This document shows, piece after piece, positions 24,836 through 33,078 of a stretch of 64,000 bases of DNA. The notes below the pieces were generated by a model. It had not been told where the DNA came from, searched no databases, and saw nothing but the letters and a program-made list of their open reading frames with translations. The translations under genes were made by a program, and so were the position numbers. How positions within the stretch are numbered: position 1 is the first letter of the stretch; each line of letters begins with the position of its first letter. The DNA comes from Flavobacterium sp. CFS9. Lineage in GTDB: Bacteria > Bacteroidota > Bacteroidia > Flavobacteriales > Flavobacteriaceae. The stretch covers positions 4,526,001 to 4,590,000 of the forward strand of contig NZ_AP031573.1 in assembly GCF_041154745.1 (NCBI RefSeq). Direction: 5' to 3'.

Positions 24836-26218
24836 TCAGGCAATAATGGCAAGTGTGATATCATAGACAAGCGCTTTAAGCTCCTTATTACACAGCGATA
24901 AATCCCTGTCGGGCGGATTTCCATGATAAATGAGGTTTCTGGCTTTAATAAGCTGGCCAAATTCCACATCATAATCGTCCGGATCCAGATTGAGATATTT
25001 TATAAAACCCTCAAACTGATCGATAAGGCCGGTCTTTTTAATAAAGGATACTTTCTCAAAAGCTTTAGAATCAAATTCCTGTTTATCTGCGTCCGCGACT
25101 ATTTCACCGATTTCTTTTATCTTCTTTTTTATGAACCTGTTAATAGAGCCTTCTGATCCCGTAAATACATATTCTTCCTTTACAGTGAAAGCACTGCCGT
25201 CCAAGGGCTCATTTAAAAAATAATTCCTGAACTTTTCAACGATGTTGTAAAGGACCATGAAAGCTGAAATATCATCAAGGTGCTTTATCCTTAACAGTCT
25301 GGGAACAGCCTCCTGTATAAGCTCCCTGAAAGTTTGGAATTTCTCAAAATTTACCGAATCTGCAAAATCGTAAATATTCTGATATTTGTCCTTCAAATGA
25401 AATTCCTGCGAGGAATCAAAGTTATCGCCGGAAAGCTTAAAGACTTCCCTGGTGCCATAATTATCCCTATCATTCACCCTGAGCAGGGCATTGAAAAAAT
25501 CAATGTTCTTCTCCCAGTACAGGGACATCAGCAGGCATAAGTCTTCTCCGAGGGAAAGCAGATCCAGATCTTTTACTTTCTCGCTGTCATCCCTTAGAAC
25601 CAGCTGTGCATCTCTGGTTATTACAAAATCCTTTTTTGGTTCGCCCTGTTTATAGGAATGGCTTAATGACAGCATAAATTCGACAGGACCAAACCTGGTC
25701 CATCTGTTATGATTCCGTTCAATGAATTTGTCATCTGAATCATAAGTTCCAAGCTGGCCGTACTGGATATATCCTGTGAGATGGGAAAGGGCATTGTCTG
25801 CCAGGCTGAATCTTGCGGCAGCGGCATACCTTCCATTCTGGAAAAGACAGAAATTTCGAAGAACCAGTATGACGGATTTCTTGTCATGATCGAAATAATT
25901 AGTTTCATGAAAATCTATCAGAGAGCTTTCAGAAAACTCAAAAAACTCCGGGTTCACCCATTCATATGGCGATAATGCAGGATTTACCAAGTCCAGGATG
26001 CTGGTTCCTGCTTCTGCAAGTGCTCTGAATTTCTGGTACAGATGATCAGAGGGCTTATAATAAATAATCAGCTGCGCCTCTTCAGGTCTTCTCTGGTTAT
26101 AAATCAGTCTCGCATCAAACTGGGAATCTCCGCTTTCACCAGGAAAGCCGTCCAGCAGTTCTTTATGCTCTGACAGCTTTAGCAGTATGGGCACATCATT
26201 TTGAAAGTAGTCTTTCAT
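24836..26218 (-). CDS. Large hypothetical protein with C-terminal HEPN (R-x4-H) domain
   Basis: 460 residues, not otherwise recognised. The N-terminal ~260 residues are mixed alpha/beta (RNFCLFQNGRYAAAARFSL, RFGPVEFMLSLSHSY). The C-terminal ~190 residues are helical and end with the HEPN RNase signature R427-NLIY-H432 in KARNLIYHG, preceded by a helix pair (FMVLYNIVEKFRNYF). HEPN proteins with an R-x4-6-H motif are commonly metal-independent RNases in abortive infection. It stands alone beside nuclease-like and STAND genes, which supports a defence role. Activity is inferred. Confidence 0.6.
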   Translation of the reverse strand: MKDYFQNDVPILLKLSEHKELLDGFPGESGDSQFDARLIYNQRRPEEAQLIIYYKPSDHLYQKFRALAEAGTSILDLVNPALSPYEWVNPEFFEFSESSLIDFHETNYFDHDKKSVILVLRNFCLFQNGRYAAAARFSLADNALSHLTGYIQYGQLGTYDSDDKFIERNHNRWTRFGPVEFMLSLSHSYKQGEPKKDFVITRDAQLVLRDDSEKVKDLDLLSLGEDLCLLMSLYWEKNIDFFNALLRVNDRDNYGTREVFKLSGDNFDSSQEFHLKDKYQNIYDFADSVNFEKFQTFRELIQEAVPRLLRIKHLDDISAFMVLYNIVEKFRNYFLNEPLDGSAFTVKEEYVFTGSEGSINRFIKKKIKEIGEIVADADKQEFDSKAFEKVSFIKKTGLIDQFEGFIKYLNLDPDDYDVEFGQLIKARNLIYHGNPPDRDLSLCNKELKALVYDITLAIIA

Positions 26219-26502
26219 TATTACAAATTATAATTAAAGCATTATTTAAGTTTAGAAGGCGCAGAATAAAAAATGCAGCTAGCCAAATTTATTAAAATAA
26301 AACAGAAAAAAACGCAGGTAGAATTACCTGATTGAACAGTGAAAAACACTTCGGAATTCCAGCCGGTCCTATAAGCATTGCGTTTTTTCTTTTCCTGCAG
26401 TGCAATGATGCTTGGTGTTTCAGATTTATACATAACTTTACATAAAAATTGCGCAAAGCATTCCTATTATATTCATTTCCTATAACTTAAAACCAGCAAT
26501 AA

Positions 26503-27237
26503 ATGGAATACAAAATAATTAGAGTCAGCAAAGAACTGGAACCTTTCATTAGCTTTTTTTGGGAACTTAGAGGAAGCCAATCCAAAGCAGAATTGGAACG
26601 CGTATATCCGGACGGATGTTCGGGAATACTGATTAATATTGGAAGCAAGTGCATGACAGACAACGGTTCTCTTTCTATGGACAGTGGAAAAACTTATGTT
26701 GTCGGAGCAATGAATTCTTTTAAAGACAGCATAATTGAAACCGATACCCATTTATTGGGAGCATGCCTGAAGCCCGCAGCATTTTCCAACTTCTACTGCT
26801 ATGATCCTCAAAGCGCACTCAGTAATAATACTGTCGAATTCGAAAAATCCAAATCATTTGATATCGACAGGGTAATAGCAGACCCCTTTAATTATTTCGA
26901 ATGCTTTTTCACTGATCGGATGAAAAGCAGCTACAACCCCCTGCAGCCGGTTATCAATGACATTGATGCTGCTAAGGGATATATGGGCATCCACGAATTG
27001 TCCCAGAAGCACTGCACAACAGTTAGGCAGCTGGAACGCAATTTCAAAAATTATATCGGCTTGTCCCCGAAAGAATACTCAAATATAATCCGCTTTCAGA
27101 ATGCTCTGAATATTATCAGAAAATCAGATCACAATCGAAGCCTGTCAGATATTGCTTTTGAATGCGGTTACTATGACCATGCCCATCTCACCAATGAAAT
27201 CAAGCGATATACAGGCTTTTCACCGTCATTGCTTTAA
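26503..27237 (+). CDS. AraC-family transcriptional regulator
   Basis: 244 residues. N-terminal sensing domain of the DUF6597 type (FWELRGSQSKAELERVYPDG, LSMDSGKTYVVGAM) and a C-terminal AraC double helix-turn-helix: IHELSQKHCTTVRQLERNF, GLSPKEYSNIIRFQNAL, SDIAFECGYYDHAHLTNEIK, TGFSP. Followed after 73 bases by a DHFR-like reductase that it probably controls or accompanies. Ligand unknown. Confidence 0.9.
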   Translation: MEYKIIRVSKELEPFISFFWELRGSQSKAELERVYPDGCSGILINIGSKCMTDNGSLSMDSGKTYVVGAMNSFKDSIIETDTHLLGACLKPAAFSNFYCYDPQSALSNNTVEFEKSKSFDIDRVIADPFNYFECFFTDRMKSSYNPLQPVINDIDAAKGYMGIHELSQKHCTTVRQLERNFKNYIGLSPKEYSNIIRFQNALNIIRKSDHNRSLSDIAFECGYYDHAHLTNEIKRYTGFSPSLL

Positions 27238-27310
27238 TTTGTCGCATTTTTACAAAGCGCGGTTAAATTTCTGCCGCTACATTTGGCAGAACAACAAAAA
27301 TTTAAAACAG

Positions 27311-27844
27311 ATGCGAAAAATAAAACTTTTCATTGCCATGAGTTTAGATGGTTACATTGCAAAGCCAAATGATGACCTAAGCTTTCTAAAGCTTGTGGAA
27401 AAGCAGGGCGAGGATTACGGCTATGCAGACTTTATTTCTGAAATCGATACCGTGATAGTTGGACGAAAAACATATGATTATGTTCTCAAAGAAATAGGCC
27501 CATCACATTATGACAATGGGAATCGGGATGTTTATGTCATTACAAGAACCGAAAGGCCCCAAATTGGAAGAACAATTTTTTATAATGGCGATATCCCCGG
27601 ATTAATTAAACATCTAAAAAATGAAAATGGTAAAAATATTTATTGCGACGGCGGTGCCGAACTCATAAATGAACTGATGATGCACAGCCTTATAGACGGG
27701 TTTGTAATATCTGTAATTCCTATTCTTTTAGGTGCTGGCACCAGGCTTTTTCAGGACGGCAGACCTGAACAGAGACTAGAGTTTATATCCGCGCAAACAT
27801 TTGAAACGGGATTAGCGCAGCTTACATACGAGAAAAATAGCTGA
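27311..27844 (+). CDS. Dihydrofolate reductase-like / RibD C-terminal family reductase
   Basis: 177 residues from the ATG at 27311. NADPH-dependent reductase fold of the YyaP/RibD-C group: KIKLFIAMSLDGYIAKPNDD at the N-terminus, DTVIVGRKTYDYVL, then NIYCDGGAELINELMMHSLI and ISVIPILLGAGTRLFQDG. The cofactor loop and glycine pair are intact. Frequently paired with AraC-type regulators. The substrate is not known; folate or flavin-pathway reduction should not be assumed. Confidence 0.9.
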   Translation: MRKIKLFIAMSLDGYIAKPNDDLSFLKLVEKQGEDYGYADFISEIDTVIVGRKTYDYVLKEIGPSHYDNGNRDVYVITRTERPQIGRTIFYNGDIPGLIKHLKNENGKNIYCDGGAELINELMMHSLIDGFVISVIPILLGAGTRLFQDGRPEQRLEFISAQTFETGLAQLTYEKNS

Positions 27845-27966
27845 AACTTTAAAAAAGGGTGCGCACTTATACCTTTCTCGCAGAGCATATTAAAAAATGT
27901 GCTTGGTCCGCAACAGGCTTTTTATATTGATATCGCCACCAGACAATCACTCTACTACAAATTATC

Positions 27967-27998
27967 AAACTCAATCCAATTCCTGGATTGAGTTTTTT
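27967..27998 (+). terminator. Intrinsic terminator after the AraC/DHFR-like unit
   Basis: AAACTCAATCCA pairs perfectly with TGGATTGAGTTT around loop ATTCC, followed by a run of T. Confidence 0.85.
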
Positions 27999-28115
27999 GT
28001 TTGATTTTAACGGACATCCCCACACTAAATACAGATAATGTTTTTTTTCATGATTTTTCACGCCTAATGAAATTATGAGAGTTTTTATTTAATTTTACAG
28101 ATAAAGCTTTTTAAA

Positions 28116-29945
28116 ATGGCAGTCAAGGACTTCGACGACGAAAATCTTCCAAAAGTGAATCCAAATGAAAGTCTTGAAACTATTTCAAGTGTTTTGTTCA
28201 GGAAGCGGTTCCCTGTACAAAAATTTGAGATACGATCTGAAACGATGCGTGACAAAGGGATAGATTTTCATATCGAACTGAAAAAAGAATCTGCATCAGG
28301 AGGTAGCGTATACACCAATTACAGGTTTGCTGTCCAGCTGAAGGCGACAAATAAAATCAAACAGGGAACCGATGGAAGTTTCGGACTTCAGATCTCAACA
28401 TCCAATATAAGCTACCTGCTCAATAACGGCATGCCCGCCTACTATGTTTTTTATCACCATCCTTCAGCTTGTTTCTACTTCGAAAACGTCAAAAATATTC
28501 TGGATCAGATCAAGGGCAGAAATGGGAAATGGCAGCAAAAAGCAAAGCAGAAGATTTATTTCACCAAAATTCTTTCTGAACAGGCAGTGCAGGAAATCTA
28601 CGAGGAAACGTATGCAAGCGGAGTTCTTCTCAGAAGGATCAACAGCTACAGATTTCCGTCAAACAGCCCAAATTCCAGCAGCCTTCTCATTGATTCCGAC
28701 AACATAGTATACAGCGTATCGGAAAATATAGAATATATAGACAAGTTTGGCGCGGATCTTGTAAATGCACACCGTTTTGACACCGTAATTGAAATGGAGA
28801 AAAGGAGCTGGCCAAGAAACACAGCAACTCCCCGATTCTACCTTTTTTGCGGCATTGCCTATTTTCAGCGCGGGGATCTCTACAAGGCGATGGACCTTCT
28901 GAAAAGCGCCAAGAAATATTCCGACGAATTTGACCCGGAGGGTCGGGCGATAATCGAACATACTATACTCAATACCAGATATCTTTTGGACATAATATCC
29001 AAAGAGCAGTACGACCGGGCTGTAAAAAAGATCGGCCATCTGGAGGATTCAGGCTCCTTTTTCCAGATTGAGAATGCTTTTGAAGAATTGTCTTCCAATA
29101 GCGGAGAACCAGCTTCTTCAATACTGAAGTTCTACGAATCCATGCAGAAGGTTATTGAAAATGAAAAAAAAATTGGACTGCGAATCATTGCCTTCAATAA
29201 GATCATTGATGCCGAATCCAGCATCCTTTTCAGCGATCTGGCAAAGAATTCCGTCTACGTTGCGGGACGAGTCCAGAATCTTCTTCACACCACTGTCTTT
29301 AAGCAATGGCTTGAACTTGAAAAAATATTCCGCTGGCGTCTTAACAGCATAGTGGATTATGCCGAGAATTGCGGATATTTCATCTCGATCGGCATCTTGA
29401 CCCTGGCGGGCATAAAATGGGAATACCAGAAAGCGTTTCACCTTCATTATCTCTCATGCTGGAAATACAGAAGCTTTGATCTGCTCCAGCCTGTTGATCC
29501 GTCAGTGCTCGAGAAGCTAAGAAGGAACTGCGATCATCTCGACAAGCTTGCAGAAGCATTTGAACAGAATGAATACAGGGAAAACATGCTATGCTGCATG
29601 ATCCTTAAATATGAAATCCTGCAATTTTCCGGAAATGTGAATGCAGCCTGCGATGCAAAAGAAAAAATACTTGAAGTTATAGACGCATTTGAATTCGAGG
29701 GTTTGCGAAAAGAATATGAACCGATTTTCAATCAAGGAACGTCGCATGAAAACTTCGTTGCGAAATACACCTCACACATGAACAGAATTCAGGATCTTGC
29801 TGTGCAAGAGGGAATAGACTGCTACAGGATGCTTTCAAGAGAGGAGCTTGCTTTTAGGCCCCGCTGGTCCATCAGGGATTTTCCAGCATTTGATTTTTCG
29901 ATTATGCCCCATGAAAATGAGGGCGAAAAGGATATATTAAACTAA
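28116..29945 (+). CDS. DUF4365 nuclease-like protein with helical-repeat C-terminus
   Basis: 609 residues. Residues ~10-140 are a DUF4365-type restriction-endonuclease-like domain: RSETMRDKGIDFHIELKKE (metal-binding Asp), RFAVQLKATNKIKQG (Q-x-K), then SNISYLLNNGMPAYYVFYHH. The remaining ~450 residues are alpha-helical with TPR-like pairs (FYLFCGIAYFQRGDLYKAMD). DUF4365 proteins occur in defence islands. First of four consecutive + strand genes with nuclease-like signatures. Substrate recognition presumably lies in the helical repeats; activity inferred. Confidence 0.75.
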   Translation: MAVKDFDDENLPKVNPNESLETISSVLFRKRFPVQKFEIRSETMRDKGIDFHIELKKESASGGSVYTNYRFAVQLKATNKIKQGTDGSFGLQISTSNISYLLNNGMPAYYVFYHHPSACFYFENVKNILDQIKGRNGKWQQKAKQKIYFTKILSEQAVQEIYEETYASGVLLRRINSYRFPSNSPNSSSLLIDSDNIVYSVSENIEYIDKFGADLVNAHRFDTVIEMEKRSWPRNTATPRFYLFCGIAYFQRGDLYKAMDLLKSAKKYSDEFDPEGRAIIEHTILNTRYLLDIISKEQYDRAVKKIGHLEDSGSFFQIENAFEELSSNSGEPASSILKFYESMQKVIENEKKIGLRIIAFNKIIDAESSILFSDLAKNSVYVAGRVQNLLHTTVFKQWLELEKIFRWRLNSIVDYAENCGYFISIGILTLAGIKWEYQKAFHLHYLSCWKYRSFDLLQPVDPSVLEKLRRNCDHLDKLAEAFEQNEYRENMLCCMILKYEILQFSGNVNAACDAKEKILEVIDAFEFEGLRKEYEPIFNQGTSHENFVAKYTSHMNRIQDLAVQEGIDCYRMLSREELAFRPRWSIRDFPAFDFSIMPHENEGEKDILN

Positions 29946-30047
29946 CCTCATTACTGGGCACGCCATCCATCAAATCTTGCTGAAATAATTAAAAGAAAAA
30001 CTTGCTTTCCCCGTTCAAAATTCCATCATCAAAAAAAAATATTACAC

Positions 30048-31193
30048 ATGAAAACGCAGTCGGAAAATCAAATTTCATTTATAAATCAAAATATCTTTTT
30101 TAGGGAATTCACATTCAGCAAGAATGATTTCAAGGGGCTAAACAGCAAACAGCAGCTGGAGTTTGCCGACAATGTGGTTTGGATAGAGGACATTTTTTTT
30201 ATTTTCCAGATCAAGGAAAAGGAACTCGATGCAAGCGACGATAGAAAATTGTTCCAAAGCAAGATTTTGAATAAGGCGGTAAAACAGATAAAAGCCACCA
30301 CGAAATATCTCAGCGAATACTCAGATATCCACATAGAAAACGAGAAAGGGCATAAAATTAACATTGCCCAGGCCAAGGACAATCCAAGCAGGAAAATCAT
30401 AATCTATCAGGCAAAGGATTTTTCAGAACAACTGCGACAGATCAAGTTTTACGAAAGCACTGAAATTGGATTGATTCATCTATTTCATGAAGAGGATTAC
30501 ACATGGATCTGCAGACTGCTCCTAACACCTTGTGAAATCAATGAATATCTGTCCTTCAGGGAACGCCTGTTCCTGTTTGACAAAAGGGCATCTGCAGCCC
30601 TTCCCGAACAATATTTCCTTTCGCATTTTCTCGAGACGCCCGACGCTGACCATTTCAATGCAAAATACATCAATTCGCTATTGCATTTCGACCAGACAAC
30701 TTCAGAATTTGATATTTCGGGTATAATGGAAAACTTTGCAAAAAATATTAAAATGGCCAACTATGAAACCGAATATTATCCAATTTTGGCCGAACTTGCC
30801 CTGCTGAATAGGTTTGAGCTGGCCGCCTTCAAGCAGAAATACTCATTGTGTGTGCAGGAATCCGAAAACCAGGACTTTACGACTCCCTATAGAATGTACG
30901 TTCCAAGAACCGACTGCGCTTTTGTTTTTATTCCTCTGCACTCGAAAAATGCGGCTAATTGGGCAAATGCCCTGGACAATTATGCATTTGCCCTGAAGTA
31001 TGATTCCAAAGCCAGCAGATGCATAGGCGCTGTTGTGTTTAGAGATCCAAATGATAAGGAATATTTTCAGATTTTCTGGAATTACATCCATCATGAGTGG
31101 GTGTTTGACCAAGAACTTGAAGACCTATTGAATGACAATTATCTATTCAGGGCTAGCAGGGTCAGCAAAACTGACAATAGATACAGGAAATAG
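30048..31193 (+). CDS. Nuclease-like hypothetical protein, paralogue A
   Basis: 381 residues, no named family recognised. The N-terminal part reads LEFADNVVWIEDIFFIFQIK-EKE and then NKAVKQIKATTKYL, a D...Q-x-K pattern like PD-(D/E)xK nucleases (compare NERD-type domains). A middle block GLIHLFHEEDYTWICRLLLT...YLSFRERLF aligns with the same block of the protein at 31677-32966. The C-terminus (residues ~210-380) resembles the C-terminus of that paralogue only weakly. Starts 102 bases after the DUF4365 gene. Likely part of one defence unit. Confidence 0.6.
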   Translation: MKTQSENQISFINQNIFFREFTFSKNDFKGLNSKQQLEFADNVVWIEDIFFIFQIKEKELDASDDRKLFQSKILNKAVKQIKATTKYLSEYSDIHIENEKGHKINIAQAKDNPSRKIIIYQAKDFSEQLRQIKFYESTEIGLIHLFHEEDYTWICRLLLTPCEINEYLSFRERLFLFDKRASAALPEQYFLSHFLETPDADHFNAKYINSLLHFDQTTSEFDISGIMENFAKNIKMANYETEYYPILAELALLNRFELAAFKQKYSLCVQESENQDFTTPYRMYVPRTDCAFVFIPLHSKNAANWANALDNYAFALKYDSKASRCIGAVVFRDPNDKEYFQIFWNYIHHEWVFDQELEDLLNDNYLFRASRVSKTDNRYRK

Positions 31194-31254
31194 TGACAAT
31201 GTCCAAAACAGAAAGTCCAAGCAACTATAACCAGAAAATAAATGGAAAATATAA

Positions 31255-31446
31255 CTAGTCTTCAAGGGAAGCTTCGATTAATTTGGCTACTTCCTCTACC
31301 GTTTTTTTCGCTGTGAACATGGAGCAATTGCTTAAATGAAGTTCTGCATTCCTTCCTTTGTTAGTTCCGTTAATAGTGACAATAGAATTGACATTAATAA
31401 AGTGCGGCACGTTTTCTTCATCCAGCACAAATATAAATCCTTTCAT
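31255..31446 (-). CDS. FlbD-like small protein on the opposite strand
   Basis: 63 residues: MKGFIFVLDEENVPHFINVN, then SIVTINGTNKGRNAELHLSN and KKTVEEVAKLIEASLED. The pattern (strand, 'VN...I..I' turn, strand, 'TVEEV..LI' helix) resembles the ~60-residue FlbD family (PF06289), although no flagellar genes are present. It sits antisense between the two nuclease-like paralogues. May be an independent housekeeping gene or a small modulator. Confidence 0.55.
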   Translation of the reverse strand: MKGFIFVLDEENVPHFINVNSIVTINGTNKGRNAELHLSNCSMFTAKKTVEEVAKLIEASLED

Positions 31447-31676
31447 AACTGCTTGATTTTAAGTTTATCAAATATACAAATTAATTAAAACTTCGGTTAG
31501 AAGACCCACGAAGTACAACGGTATAGTTTCTATATACTTCCCAAATATCAGTTAGCTTGTTGATTGGAATTACTTTAATTATCAGAATTACCATGAGCAT
31601 AGGAATAGCCCGCGCAAACTTAAATTCAAATCCATTAATTTTTTTACTAAATTTCGTTCTCGAAAAGCAAAAAATT

Positions 31677-32966
31677 ATGATAATTGAAGACAAAGGCAAA
31701 TTAGGTGAAGATTTTGTAAACACTCTTGCTTACAGATCGTTCTTGAAGTACTGGTGTTTTCCTGGACCAAAATATGAAAATGGCGATAAAAAGGAAATCT
31801 GCGACCTCTTGATTATTTTCAATTCGGTGCTAATCGTCATCTCAGTTAAGAACTACGAATTTAAGGGAAATCATTTCAGGTATTTCAACAACACTATTGA
31901 AAAGGCTGTAAAACAGATCCATGGTGCCTGCCGTACTTTATTCGGAGCTGCAGAAGTGCAGATCAAGCATCCCGACAGGGAAATGGAGATTTTTCCAAGA
32001 GAACAAATCACCAAAGTATTTCGAATTGTAATCAATTTGGGAGAAGGAGTAAAATTTTATCCCTTTAACCATTCCACGAAAAACGATGATTATGTAACCT
32101 TATTTGATAAAGATTCCTTCGAAACTATTATCAGCCAGCTTGATACGCTTCCTGATTTTATAGATTATCTTGAAAAAAGGGAGAAACTATTTAAGGGGAG
32201 GATCACCATAATCATGCCAGGCGACGAGTACGACTTTCCTCTCGAAACGCAGAAGGAATTTTTTGCGCTCCAAAAGCAGCTGACACAAAACTACATTCTG
32301 ATCTCGGGTACGGAAAAGGATCTTCTTTCCCACTTCTTCAAAAATGCTAGAAATTTCCCGCCGTTTCTCAACGATGATTCTAACGGCATCTTTCTGCAAA
32401 TCGATGGTGACTGGGATTCGTTTTCCGATATTCAGCAAGTAAAAAATAAGGCAGAAGCAGATAAAGCCAGCTATTTCATCGACGATTTTGTGCAGAATGA
32501 AATCCTAAAAAATGAATATCTTCAAAATCTGACACCAATGCGGTTAAACCTTGCCAAAGCAATGCTGTCATTCGACAGGCTTACCAGACGATCCATCGCC
32601 AAAAGCTATTTCGAGTTCCACAACCGTTACAAAGACGTTTCTGGACTAAATTTCGGAAGGCGGTTCGGCGATTATGACGGCGTGGGTGTGCTGTTCACTT
32701 TTTACACGGACCAGATGGATATGGAAATGATAAATACCCTAAATACTCTGGCAATAGAAAGTGTTAATCTATTTACAGGATATAAAAGCAAATCCTTAAT
32801 CTTAATATCATCCAACCGAAGCCATAGATTTTTGTTCGCCCATATAGACAAAATTGAGAAGTATGAGCCAGATCATGAGGAAATGATCAGGCAGGATGTT
32901 AAAAGAATGGGATGGTTTACCAAACATACCTTGTTCCAAGGTAGCGAAAACGAGTTTCCAGAATAA
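31677..32966 (+). CDS. Nuclease-like hypothetical protein, paralogue B
   Basis: 429 residues from the ATG at 31677; the frame is open back to 31557 but that extension is hydrophobic and atypical. The N-terminal domain reads KGKLGEDFVNTLAYRSFLKY, KEICDLLIIFNSVLIVISVK and EKAVKQIHGACRTLFGA: E...D...S-x-K in a restriction-endonuclease-like arrangement. The block YVTLFDKDSFETIISQLDTL...YLEKREKLF aligns with paralogue A. The central region RRSIAKSYFEFHNRYKDVSG is helical. Follows an in-line gene order with the STAND NTPase 112 bases downstream. Confidence 0.6.
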   Translation: MIIEDKGKLGEDFVNTLAYRSFLKYWCFPGPKYENGDKKEICDLLIIFNSVLIVISVKNYEFKGNHFRYFNNTIEKAVKQIHGACRTLFGAAEVQIKHPDREMEIFPREQITKVFRIVINLGEGVKFYPFNHSTKNDDYVTLFDKDSFETIISQLDTLPDFIDYLEKREKLFKGRITIIMPGDEYDFPLETQKEFFALQKQLTQNYILISGTEKDLLSHFFKNARNFPPFLNDDSNGIFLQIDGDWDSFSDIQQVKNKAEADKASYFIDDFVQNEILKNEYLQNLTPMRLNLAKAMLSFDRLTRRSIAKSYFEFHNRYKDVSGLNFGRRFGDYDGVGVLFTFYTDQMDMEMINTLNTLAIESVNLFTGYKSKSLILISSNRSHRFLFAHIDKIEKYEPDHEEMIRQDVKRMGWFTKHTLFQGSENEFPE

Positions 32967-33078
32967 ATAAGAGTTGAAATTGCCATCTTTATTTCTTCCA
33001 AAATAATTGTTGATCCATTGAATAAAAAATGGTTTGGATAACTATTTGTCCTTTTTGAAAATATTACACTTAAAAAAT

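Noticed and set aside
27152-27310. N-terminal extension of the DHFR-like gene
   Set aside because: It overlaps the AraC gene; the ATG at 27311 begins the family pattern.
31557-31676. N-terminal extension of paralogue B
   Set aside because: Hydrophobic stretch unlike paralogue A; the ATG at 31677 directly precedes the shared domain.
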